DNA of 40,110 nucleotides, taken from Streptomyces sp. WM4235 (GTDB taxonomy: Bacteria; Actinomycetota; Actinomycetes; Streptomycetales; Streptomycetaceae). Below are positions 8,998 to 17,817 of the stretch, one piece after another. Within the stretch, counting starts at the first letter, position 1, and each line of letters opens with the position of its first letter. The stretch covers positions 1 through 40,110 of the forward strand of contig NZ_LGDE01000440.1 of assembly GCF_001279725.1 (NCBI RefSeq), given 5' to 3'. The translations under genes and the position numbers were made by a program. The notes beneath the pieces were generated by a model that made no database searches, was not told where the DNA came from, and was given only the letters and a program-made list of their open reading frames with translations.

Positions 8998-10404
8998 ATG
9001 TTCATGACGGAATCCTGGGCCACTTTCGGCGCCGACCTGCATCTCGACCTTTCCGCCGGGCGCGGGCTGAGAGCCGGACTGACCGAGGCGCTGCGCGAGG
9101 CCGCGCGCAGCGGTCGGCTCGCCCCGGGAACCCGACTGCCTTCCTCCAGGTCCCTGGCCGTCGACCTCGGCATCGCCCGCAACACGGTCGCCGAGGCCTA
9201 CGGCGAACTCGTCGCCGAGGGCTGGCTGACCGCCCGTCACGGCTCGGGCACCCGGGTCGCGGAACGTGCCGTGCCGCGCCGCCCCGCCCGTGCCGCACGA
9301 GTCCGGCCACCCGCCCGGCGGGGACCCGCGTACAGCTTCGTACCGGGCTCTCCGGACCTCGGCGGCTTCCCGCGCACCGCCTGGTCGGCGGCGGCCCGCA
9401 AGGCCCTCGCGGCCGCCCCGAACGACGCCTTCGGGTACGCGGTGGACGCGCGCGGCCGGATCGAGCTGCGCGAGGCGCTGGCCGGCTACCTGGCCCGCGC
9501 CCGGGGGGTGGACGCCGACCCCGACCGGATCGTGCTGTGCGCCGGGTTCGCGCACGGGCTGACGCTGCTCGCCCGGACGCTGCGGGCGCGCCGGGTCCGC
9601 GAGGTGGCCGTGGAGGGCTGGAGCCTCGACGTGCACCGGGACCTGCTCACCGGGGCCGGGCTGCGGACGCGCCCCCTGTGGCTGGACGGCGCGGGCGCCC
9701 GTACGGAGGACCTGACGGCGGCGTCGGGGGCGGTGCTCCTCACGCCCGCGCACCAGTTCCCGACGGGCGTCGCGTTGACCCCGGGGCGGCGGGCGGCGGC
9801 CGTGGACTGGGCCAGGACCACGGGCGGGCTGATCCTGGAGGACGACTACGACGGGGAGTTCCGCTACGACCGCCAGCCCGTCGGGGCGCTCCAGGGGCTG
9901 GACCCGGACCGGGTCGTGTACCTGGGCACGGCGAGCAAGTCGCTGGCGCCGGGGCTGCGCACGGGCTGGATGGTGGTGCCGGCCGGGCTGGTGGACGAGG
10001 TGCTGGCGGCGAAGGGGCACACCGACTGGATGTCGGGCGCGCCGGACCAGTTGACGCTGGCGGAGTTCATCCGCTCCGGGGCGTACGACCGGCACGTCCG
10101 GAGCATGCGGCTGCGCTACCGGCGCCGGCGTGACGCCCTGGTGGAGGCCCTGGCCCCGCGGACGGCGGTGACCGTCTCCGGCATCGCGGCGGGTCTGCAC
10201 GCGGTGCTCGACCTCCCGGCCGGCACGGAACGCCCCCTGATCCAGGCGGCGGCCTGGCACGACCTGGCCCTGGAGGGCCTGTCCCGCTTCCGGCACCCGG
10301 ATTCGGCCATGCCGGCGCGGGACGCGTTGGTGCTCGGCTACGGGACCCCGTCGGAGAGCGCGTGGTCGGGGGCGCTGGCGGCGTTGGAGGCGACCCTCCC
10401 GTAG
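8998..10404 (+). CDS. MocR/PdxR-type transcriptional regulator (GntR HTH + aminotransferase fold)
   Basis: A 468-residue fusion. Residues about 12-85 form a GntR-type winged helix (LPSSRSLAVDLGIARNTVAE), followed by a fold-type I aminotransferase domain. The PLP-lysine is K314 in GTASKSLAPGLRTGW, with EDDYDGEFRYD upstream of it. Such proteins usually sense PLP or an amino compound and control a neighbouring or divergent gene, here the AhpD-like gene. The start is ATG 8998 or ATG 9004. TATGGT at 8990-8995 could be a -10 box giving a leaderless mRNA that begins at 9004, and no Shine-Dalgarno is visible. Confidence 0.9.
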   Translation: MFMTESWATFGADLHLDLSAGRGLRAGLTEALREAARSGRLAPGTRLPSSRSLAVDLGIARNTVAEAYGELVAEGWLTARHGSGTRVAERAVPRRPARAARVRPPARRGPAYSFVPGSPDLGGFPRTAWSAAARKALAAAPNDAFGYAVDARGRIELREALAGYLARARGVDADPDRIVLCAGFAHGLTLLARTLRARRVREVAVEGWSLDVHRDLLTGAGLRTRPLWLDGAGARTEDLTAASGAVLLTPAHQFPTGVALTPGRRAAAVDWARTTGGLILEDDYDGEFRYDRQPVGALQGLDPDRVVYLGTASKSLAPGLRTGWMVVPAGLVDEVLAAKGHTDWMSGAPDQLTLAEFIRSGAYDRHVRSMRLRYRRRRDALVEALAPRTAVTVSGIAAGLHAVLDLPAGTERPLIQAAAWHDLALEGLSRFRHPDSAMPARDALVLGYGTPSESAWSGALAALEATLP

Positions 10405-10433
10405 GGGGGCGCGGGCGGCGTGCGGAGCGCGGG

Positions 10434-11312
10434 TCAGGGGACCGGATCGGCCACCGGGCCGGCCGGGTCCGCGGGGTCGGCCGGGTCCGCCGGGGGTTCG
10501 CCGAAGCGGGCCAGGGCCAGCGAACCGGCCACGGCCACCACGAAGCCGAGCACCGCCAACCAGGCCAGCCCCTCGCGGGTGCGGTCCCCGAGCCACACCA
10601 CCCCCACCGCCGCCGGGCCGATCGTCTCGCCCAGCACCATGCCGGCCGTGGCGGCCGTCACCGAGCCGCGTTGCAGGGCCGAGGTGAGCAGCAGGAAGGC
10701 GGCGCCGCCGCCCAACAGGAGCGCGTACAGGGCCGGGTCGGTCAGCGCCGACCAGGAGACCCCGTCGATCAGGCGGACCGCGACCTCCACCACCCCGAAG
10801 CCCGTTCCGGCCGCGAAGCCGAGCACCAGCGGCCGGGAGCGGTCCGGCAGGCCGCCGGCCGCCGCCCCCACCAGCAGCACCAGGACCGCCACCGCGAGCA
10901 ACCCCCACTCCAGGGCGGGCGGACCGGTCCCGGAGCCCTCCTCCCCGGAGGCGAGCCCCAGCATCAGCAGCCCCGCGCTCACCACGGCGACGGCCGCCCA
11001 CTCCCTCCGGTTCAGCCGTACGCGCAGCAGTCGGGCCGCGACCACCGCCGTCACCGCGAGGCTGGCCGCCAGCGCGGCCCCCACCGCGTAGATCGGGATG
11101 TGCCGCAGGGCGATGATCTGGAGGACGAAGCCGACCCCGTCGAGGCCGAGCCCCGCCAGGTACCGCCACTGGCGCAGGGCCCGCAGCAGGAGCGCGGCGT
11201 CCACGCCGGACCCGGTTCCCGGCTCCGCCGCCCGCGCCGCCATGGCCTGGAGGACCGAGGCCGTACCGAAACAGACCGCCGCACCGAGTGCGCAAATCAT
11301 CCCAACAAGCAC
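10434..11312 (-). CDS. EamA/DMT-like multi-pass membrane transporter
   Basis: A 292-residue, very hydrophobic protein with about nine or ten predicted helices in two halves, as in drug/metabolite (EamA) transporters. The opening GMICALGAAVCFGTASVLQAMAAR is typical of small actinobacterial DMT relatives. The C-terminus is a PADPADPADP tail. The substrate cannot be inferred. The start is GTG 11312, or ATG 11300 four codons later. It converges on the MocR gene (30-base gap) and diverges from the lipoprotein gene. Confidence 0.78.
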   Translation of the reverse strand: MLVGMICALGAAVCFGTASVLQAMAARAAEPGTGSGVDAALLLRALRQWRYLAGLGLDGVGFVLQIIALRHIPIYAVGAALAASLAVTAVVAARLLRVRLNRREWAAVAVVSAGLLMLGLASGEEGSGTGPPALEWGLLAVAVLVLLVGAAAGGLPDRSRPLVLGFAAGTGFGVVEVAVRLIDGVSWSALTDPALYALLLGGGAAFLLLTSALQRGSVTAATAGMVLGETIGPAAVGVVWLGDRTREGLAWLAVLGFVVAVAGSLALARFGEPPADPADPADPAGPVADPVP

Positions 11313-11425
11313 GAACCGACTCTAGGTCACCGTCGTGACAAGGGTGTGACGACGGCTGGATTCCATCCCCCGGTCACCCCGCTCTAGTCTGTCGGGAGCA
11401 CGCCACCCAGGGGGAGCGAACTCAC

Positions 11426-11725
11426 ATGGACACCAGCAGCACCAATCGGCGCCGGATGCGCTCGGGCGCCGTCGCGCTCGGCGGCATGGGCCTGCTCGCC
11501 GCGACCCTCGTCGCCTGCGGCAGCAGCGACGAGCCCGACAAGCGGTGCGCGTCCCGCTCCACGCTGAACCACCTGAACAACAAGGAATGCAAGAGCGGCG
11601 GCACCGGCGCGTACTACTACGGCGGCAGCGTCGCCAACGGCAAGGTCGGCGGCGGCAGCTTCGACAAGTCCGCCGTCACCCGCGGCGGCATCGGCAAGAG
11701 CCACTCCGGCTCCAGCGGCGGCTGA
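11426..11725 (+). CDS. Small lipoprotein, YgiB/DUF1190-like C-terminal motif
   Basis: A 99-residue precursor. Residues 1-30 are a lipoprotein signal (NRRRMRSGAVALGG, hydrophobic core, lipobox LVAC with C31), giving a mature lipid-anchored peptide of 69 residues. The mature part has two Cys (C41, C55), a Gly/Tyr-rich centre and the ending AVTRGGIGKSHSGSSGG. From memory, enterobacterial YgiB-type lipoproteins also have two spaced Cys and end in TVTRGGFG plus a Ser/Gly tail, and also precede a GSP-synthase-like gene. The RRR before the core could also allow Tat export. ATG 11426 follows GGGGGAG. The next gene begins 6 bases after its stop. Confidence 0.82.
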   Translation: MDTSSTNRRRMRSGAVALGGMGLLAATLVACGSSDEPDKRCASRSTLNHLNNKECKSGGTGAYYYGGSVANGKVGGGSFDKSAVTRGGIGKSHSGSSGG

Positions 11726-11731
11726 TCCCGG

Positions 11732-12928
11732 GTGGAGCGGCACACGATCGAGCCACGCCCGAACTGGCAGCGGACCGTCGAGGAGCAGGGGGTGATCTAC
11801 CCCCTGACCCGGTACCCCGACGACAGCCTGCGCCCCTACTGGGACGAGAGCGCGTACTACTCGTTCTCCCTCCCGGAGGTCGAGGCGCTGGAGAACGTCG
11901 TCGAGGAACTGCACGCCATGTGCCTCGCGGCGGCGGCCCACATCGTCGAGCACGACCGCTTCGCCGACCTCGGCATCACCGATCCGAAACTGGCCGCCCG
12001 CATCGCCGAGTCCTGGCGCCGGCGCGACGAGCAGCCCTCGCTCTACGGCCGCTTCGACCTGCGTTACGACGGCTCCGGCGGCCCGGCCAAGATGCTGGAG
12101 TACAACGCCGACACCCCGACCTCCCTGGTGGAGGCGGCGAGCCCGCAGTGGTTCTGGATGGAGGAGCGGTTCCCCGGCGCGGACCAGTGGAACTCCCTCC
12201 ACGAGCGGCTCGTCGACGCGTGGCGCCGGCAGGCCGAGCTGCTGCCGCCCGGTCCGGTGCACTTCGCGCACTCCGAGACCGACGAGCTCGGCGAGGACCT
12301 GATGACGGTCGCCTACCTCCAGGAGACCGCGGAGCAGGCCGGCCTGGACACCGTCGCCATGTCCGTCGAGCAGATCGGCTGGGACAGCCTCTCCGGCCGG
12401 TTCGTCGACGAGAAGCTCCGCTTCATCCGCGGCATCTTCAAGCTCTACCCGTGGGAGTGGCTGGTCTCGGACGAGTTCGGGCCCCAGGTGCTGGGCACCT
12501 ACGACCACGGCGGCGGCTCGGGCACGACGGCCTGGATCGAGCCGCTGTGGAAGATGCTGCTCTCCAACAAGGCGCTGCTGGCGGTCCTGTGGGAGCTGTT
12601 CCCCGAACACCCGAACCTGCTGCCCGCCTACCTCGACGGCCCGCGCGAGCTCGCGGACACCACCGGCTACGTCGCCAAGCCCCTGCTGGGCCGCGAGGGC
12701 GCCGGGGTGACCCTGCACGAGGCGGGGGAGGACGGGGAGCCGTTCACCCCGGTGGACGACGAGACGTACGTCTTCCAGGCCCTGGCCCCGCTGCCCGACT
12801 TCGACGGCAACCGGGTGGTGCTCGGCGCGTGGGTCGTCGAGGAGGAGGCCGCGGGGCTGGGCATCCGGGAATCGGCGGGGCCGGTCACGGACGAGTACGC
12901 CCGCTTCCTGCCCCACGTCATCCTCTAG
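11732..12928 (+). CDS. Glutathionylspermidine synthase-like ATP-grasp ligase (YgiC-like)
   Basis: A 398-residue protein with only the synthetase half of the GSP synthase family; the Cys amidase domain is absent. Motifs: RFDLRYDG (107-114) and MLEYNADTPTSLVEAA (121-136) for substrate and metal, AKPLLGREGAGV (315-326) as the ATP-binding Lys/Gly loop, and GAWVVEEEAAGLGIRES (365-381) with the closing FLPHVIL. The chemistry should be ATP-dependent amide formation between a carboxylate and an amine. Streptomyces lack glutathione, so the substrate is not glutathione. The GTG at 11732 lies 6 bases after the lipoprotein gene, so the lipoprotein is the obvious candidate partner or substrate (inference). 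Confidence 0.9.
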   Translation: MERHTIEPRPNWQRTVEEQGVIYPLTRYPDDSLRPYWDESAYYSFSLPEVEALENVVEELHAMCLAAAAHIVEHDRFADLGITDPKLAARIAESWRRRDEQPSLYGRFDLRYDGSGGPAKMLEYNADTPTSLVEAASPQWFWMEERFPGADQWNSLHERLVDAWRRQAELLPPGPVHFAHSETDELGEDLMTVAYLQETAEQAGLDTVAMSVEQIGWDSLSGRFVDEKLRFIRGIFKLYPWEWLVSDEFGPQVLGTYDHGGGSGTTAWIEPLWKMLLSNKALLAVLWELFPEHPNLLPAYLDGPRELADTTGYVAKPLLGREGAGVTLHEAGEDGEPFTPVDDETYVFQALAPLPDFDGNRVVLGAWVVEEEAAGLGIRESAGPVTDEYARFLPHVIL

Positions 12929-12932
12929 CCTC

Positions 12933-12969
12933 GTCGGCCCGTGAGGCCGGCGGGGCCCGTCAGGCCGAC
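12933..12969. terminator. Probable hairpin between convergent genes
   Basis: GTCGGCC (12933-12939) pairs with GGCCGAC (12963-12969), and further GC pairing is possible inside. It lies just after the ligase stop and overlaps the end of the convergent rocD gene. Confidence 0.4.
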
Positions 12970-14165
12970 AGCACCGACCGCAGCCGGTCCAGGCCCCAGT
13001 CCAGGTCCTCCTTGCTGATCACCAGCGGCGGTGCGATCCGGATCGTGGATCCGTGGGTGTCCTTCACCAGCACCCCGAGCCCCATCAGCTTCTCGGAGAT
13101 CTCCCGGCCGGTGCCGCGCGAGGGGTCGATGTCGACGCCCGCCCACAGCCCGCGACCCCGCACGGCGGTCACCGCGCCCCCGCCGACCAGCAGGTTCAGC
13201 TCGTGGTGCAGGTGGTCGCCGAGTTCGGCGGCCCGCTGCTGGTACTCGCCGGAGCGGAGCATCGCGATGACCTCCAGGGCGACCGCGCAGGCGAGCGGGT
13301 TCCCGCCGAAGGTGGACCCGTGCTCGCCCGGCCGGAACACGCCGAGCACGTCCCGGTCGGCGACCACCGCGGAGACGGGCACGACCCCGCCGCCGAGCGC
13401 CTTGCCCAGGATGTACATGTCGGGGACGACGCCCTCGTGCTCCAGGGCGAAGGTCTTGCCGGTGCGGCCCAGGCCCGACTGGATCTCGTCCGCGAGGAAG
13501 AGGACGTTCCGCTCGCGGGTGAGCTCCCGTACGCCCTGGAAGTAGCCGGCGGGCGGCACGAGGACCCCCGCCTCGCCCTGGATCGGCTCCAGGAGCACGG
13601 CCACGGTGTTCTCCGTGACGGCGTGGGAGAGCGCGGTGAGATCGCCGTACGGGACGATCTCGAAGCCCGGCGTGTAGGGGCCGAAGTGGTCGCGGGCGTC
13701 GTGGTCCGTGGAGAACGACACGATGGTCGTGGTCCGGCCGTGGAAGTTGTCGGCCGCGACCACGATCTTGGCGTGGCCGTCCGGGACGCCCTTGACCTCG
13801 TACCCCCACTTGCGGGCGGTCTTCACCGCCGTCTCCACGGCCTCCGCGCCCGTGTTCATCGGCAGCACCATCTCCTTGCCGCACAGCGCGGCGAGTTCGG
13901 TGCAGAAGTCCGCGAAGCGGTCGTGGTGGAAGGCGCGGGAGGTGAGCGTGACCCGCTCCAACTGGGCGCGTGCGGCGTCGATCAGACGCCGGTTGCCGTG
14001 ACCGAAGTTGAGGGCGGAGTATCCGGCGAGCATGTCGAGATACCTGCGGCCCTCCACATCGGTCATCCACGCGCCCTCCGCCGACGCGACGACGACGGGC
14101 AGGGGGTGGTAGTTGTGCGCGCTGTGCGCGTCGGCGGAGCGGATGGCATCAGCAGTATTCGACAC
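12960..14165 (-). CDS. rocD: Ornithine aminotransferase
   Basis: PLP enzyme that transfers the delta-amino group of ornithine to 2-oxoglutarate, yielding glutamate semialdehyde, in arginine/ornithine breakdown. The 401-residue length and class-III aminotransferase motifs fit: NTGAEAVETAVKTARKWGY (104-122), the FHGRT loop, LLEPIQGEAG (191-200), LADEIQSGLGRTG (224-236, D226) and the PLP lysine K255 in YILGKALGGG. The GTG start at 14165 is preceded by GGAGA. It stands alone, convergent with the ligase and divergent from glyA. Other class-III aminotransferases are possible, but the EPIQGEAG/GRTGK combination fits rocD best. Confidence 0.93.
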   Translation of the reverse strand: MSNTADAIRSADAHSAHNYHPLPVVVASAEGAWMTDVEGRRYLDMLAGYSALNFGHGNRRLIDAARAQLERVTLTSRAFHHDRFADFCTELAALCGKEMVLPMNTGAEAVETAVKTARKWGYEVKGVPDGHAKIVVAADNFHGRTTTIVSFSTDHDARDHFGPYTPGFEIVPYGDLTALSHAVTENTVAVLLEPIQGEAGVLVPPAGYFQGVRELTRERNVLFLADEIQSGLGRTGKTFALEHEGVVPDMYILGKALGGGVVPVSAVVADRDVLGVFRPGEHGSTFGGNPLACAVALEVIAMLRSGEYQQRAAELGDHLHHELNLLVGGGAVTAVRGRGLWAGVDIDPSRGTGREISEKLMGLGVLVKDTHGSTIRIAPPLVISKEDLDWGLDRLRSVLSA

Positions 14166-14400
14166 GGGGTCTCCGATCGTCCGTCAGGCCTGTGACGAGG
14201 GTGGCGTCACTGTCCATCCTCGCTCGTACAGCGGACGGAGAAACCTTTCTCGTGGCGCGCCCGCTAAGGTGGGCCCCACGCACGGCGACTGGCGCACGGA
14301 GAACGGACTCCGGGGAAGTCGTGCGCGCACGACCGCACACAGGGCCGCTCGCCTGGGCCTCGCGGGGACGAGAGACGACATCGACCCCGGAGGAGCCGCC

Positions 14401-15669
14401 ATGACCGCGCGCCGCCATCCCGCCCTTTTCACGACCGACCCCGAGTTGGCGTCCTTCGTGGAGGCGGAAGAGGCACTGCAGGCCGAGACCCTGCGCCTGA
14501 TCCCCAGCGAGAACTACGTGTCCGCCGCCGTGCTGGAAGCCTCCGGCACCGTCCTGCAGAACAAGTACAGCGAGGGCTACCCGGGCCGCCGCTACTACGA
14601 GGGCCAGCAGAACATCGACCGCGTCGAGGCCCTGGCCGTCGAGCGGGCGAAGGGCCTGTTCGGCGTCGACCACGCCAACGTCCAGCCGTACTCGGGCTCC
14701 CCGGCCAACCTCGCCGTGTACCTCGCCTTCGCCAAGCCGGGCGACACCGTGATGGGCATGGCCCTGCCGATGGGCGGCCACCTCACGCACGGCTGGGGCG
14801 TGTCCGCGACCGGCTCCTGGTTCCGGGGCGTGCAGTACGGCGTCACCGCCGACACCGGCCTGATCGACTACGACGCGGTGCGGGACCTGGCCCTGGCCGA
14901 GCGCCCGAAGATCATGTTCTGTGGCGGCACGGCCCTGCCCCGCACGATCGACTTCGAGGCCTTCGCGTCGATCGCCAAGGAGGCGGGCTCGATCCTCGTC
15001 GCCGACGTCGCCCACATCGCGGGCCTGATCGCGGGTGGCGCGCACCCGTCGCCGGCCGGGCACGTGGACGTGATCTCCACGACCACCCACAAGACCCTGC
15101 GCGGTCCGCGCGGCGCGATGCTGATGTGCCGCGAGGAGCACGCGAAGGCCATCGACAAGGCGGTCTTCCCCGGCCTCCAGGGCGGCCCGCACAACCAGAC
15201 GACGGCCGGCATCGCGGTCGCGCTGCACGAGGCGGCGCAGCCGGCGTTCGTCACGTACGCCCACGCGGTCGTCGCCAACGCCAAGGCACTGGCCGCGGCC
15301 CTGCTGGAGCGGGGCTTCGACCTGGTGTCGGGCGGCACGGACAACCACCTGATCCTGATGGACCTGACCTCGCGCGGGGTCCCCGGCAAGATCGCGGCCA
15401 AGGCGCTGGACCGGGCGGGCATCGTCGTCAACTACAACACGGTCCCGTTCGACCCGCGCAAGCCGTTCGACCCCTCGGGCATCCGGATCGGTACGCCGTC
15501 GCTGACCTCGCGGGGCCTGACGGTGGACCACATGCCGGTGGTGGCGGACTGGATCTCCCGCGCGGTCGACGCCGCGGCCGGGTCCGACGAGGCGGCCCTT
15601 GCCGTGATCCGCGCCGAGGTCACCGACCTCATGTCGGCCCACCCGGCCCCGGGCCTGCCCCTGTCCTGA
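14401..15669 (+). CDS. glyA: Serine hydroxymethyltransferase
   Basis: Interconverts serine and glycine with formation of 5,10-methylene-THF, feeding FolD and the purine formyl donors. The 422-residue PLP enzyme has LIPSENYVS, NKYSEGYPGRRYYEG, HLTHGWGVSATG and the PLP lysine K231 in STTTHKTLRGPRGAM. I start it at ATG 14401 behind GGAGGAG; the open frame from 14113 crosses the rocD start and is not coding. The leader from rocD is about 235 bases and contains TAAGGT (14265-14270), a weak -10 candidate. I recognise no riboswitch in it. Confidence 0.97.
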   Translation: MTARRHPALFTTDPELASFVEAEEALQAETLRLIPSENYVSAAVLEASGTVLQNKYSEGYPGRRYYEGQQNIDRVEALAVERAKGLFGVDHANVQPYSGSPANLAVYLAFAKPGDTVMGMALPMGGHLTHGWGVSATGSWFRGVQYGVTADTGLIDYDAVRDLALAERPKIMFCGGTALPRTIDFEAFASIAKEAGSILVADVAHIAGLIAGGAHPSPAGHVDVISTTTHKTLRGPRGAMLMCREEHAKAIDKAVFPGLQGGPHNQTTAGIAVALHEAAQPAFVTYAHAVVANAKALAAALLERGFDLVSGGTDNHLILMDLTSRGVPGKIAAKALDRAGIVVNYNTVPFDPRKPFDPSGIRIGTPSLTSRGLTVDHMPVVADWISRAVDAAAGSDEAALAVIRAEVTDLMSAHPAPGLPLS

Positions 15670-15726
15670 CCGGGGTCGATCCGGCGCCGCCGGCGCGTTT
15701 CCCCGGCCGACCCCGGGGGCCGCGGT

Positions 15727-15758
15727 CGCCGCCCCGGTCCCCGAGGACCGGGGCGGCG
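15727..15758 (+). terminator. glyA terminator
   Basis: A perfect 14-bp GC stem (CGCCGCCCCGGTCC) has a CCGA loop and lies 57 bases after the glyA stop. The rest of the 282-base gap to trpS holds only CCGGCCGG-rich sequence without a recognisable gene. Confidence 0.82.
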
Positions 15759-15939
15759 CCGGAGGTTCCGTTTTCGGCCGGCCGGAAAGCGGTCGCTCGC
15801 TCCGGGCGGGATCCGGCCGGCCGGCTACGCGCGGGTACGGCCGGACACCGCCCGCCGAGAGCGGGGCCGGGATGTGATCCCGCCCTCATCCGGCACGCGA
15901 TCAGGCCGGCGCAAGGCCCGAGACGGCCATCGCACCTGA

Positions 15940-16965
<1,026 letters not shown>

Positions 16966-16990
16966 CCGACAAGGACCCTGGCGGTTCGGG

Positions 16991-17022
16991 GGGTGCTGCC
17001 ATCACACTGAGCGGCAGCACCC
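16991..17022 (+). terminator. trpS terminator
   Basis: GGGTGCTGCC (16991-17000) pairs perfectly with 17013-17022 around a 12-nt loop. It lies 25 bases after the trpS stop, directly before the tandem repeat that leads into the next gene. Confidence 0.7.
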
Positions 17023-17030
17023 GATCACGG

Positions 17031-17063
17031 GACAGACGGACGAGACAGACGGAGGAGACAGAC
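17031..17063 (+). repeat. 13-bp tandem repeat carrying the Shine-Dalgarno
   Basis: Two and a half copies of GACAGACGGASGA (17031-17043, 17044-17056, then GACAGAC to 17063) run directly into the GTG start of the next gene. The second copy contains GGAGGA, the ribosome-binding site; the first has GGACGA at the same place. Confidence 0.85.
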
Positions 17064-17660
17064 GTGGGGACCGTAACGCTCGGCGTTTCGATCGCGGTCC
17101 CGGAGCCGTACGGCAGCAGCCTTCAAGAGCTGCGGGTCGGCTTCGGGGACGCCGCCGCGCTCGGCATCCCCACGCACGTCACCCTCGTGCCGCCCACCGA
17201 GGTGGAAGCGGAGCGGCTGCCGGCGATCCAGGCCCACCTGGCCGAGGTCGCGGCGACGTTCCGCGCCTTCGCGATGCGGCTGGCGGGCACCGGCACCTTC
17301 CGTCCCCTCTCGCCGGTCGTCTTCGTCCGGCTCGTCGAGGGCGGCGCCGGCTGCACCCGCCTCCAGGCCCTGCTCCGGGACCCGGACGGGCCGATCGACC
17401 GCGAGCTGGCCTTCCCGTACCACCCGCACGTCACGGTCGCCCACGGGATCTCCGAGGAGGCGATGGACCTGGCGTTCACCACCCTCTCCGGGTACGCCGC
17501 CGACTGGCTGTGCGAGGGCTTCGCACTCTACGAACAGGGCTCCGACGGGGTCTGGCGCAAGCTGCGTGAATACCCTTTCGGCACGGGCCCGACCGGCGTG
17601 CCGGCACAACTGGGCTCACCCACCGATGAGGCGGCCGGCACGCGCGGGCGTCGCTCGTAG
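17064..17660 (+). CDS. 2'-5' RNA ligase-like 2H phosphoesterase
   Basis: A 198-residue protein with the two HxT motifs that define the 2H superfamily: HVTLVPP (38-44) and HVTVAHG (about 120-126). These His pairs form the active site of RNA 2'-5' ligases and cyclic phosphodiesterases. The physiological substrate is unknown. The GTG at 17064 follows the SD within the 13-bp tandem repeat. Position between trpS and the YihY gene is conserved in Streptomyces. The last 25 residues (Pro/Gly/Thr/Arg) look disordered. Confidence 0.85.
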   Translation: MGTVTLGVSIAVPEPYGSSLQELRVGFGDAAALGIPTHVTLVPPTEVEAERLPAIQAHLAEVAATFRAFAMRLAGTGTFRPLSPVVFVRLVEGGAGCTRLQALLRDPDGPIDRELAFPYHPHVTVAHGISEEAMDLAFTTLSGYAADWLCEGFALYEQGSDGVWRKLREYPFGTGPTGVPAQLGSPTDEAAGTRGRRS

Positions 17661-17817
17661 CGAAGCGGCCGCAGGGCCTGGAACGTGCGGAATCTGAGCC
17701 TTCGCAGGACCAGGGCATGGAACGGACGAGCCGTCGGGCGAAAAGTCACAATCGACGACCGTAGCCTTCAAAACCGACAATCCCGGCTATTTCCGGCAGC
17801 TCATTTACGGTGACCCC

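Noticed and set aside
14166..14400. Possible glycine or tetrahydrofolate riboswitch before glyA
   Set aside because: The leader is long enough, but I could not find the conserved core sequences of either class, only an ordinary GC-rich leader with a good RBS.
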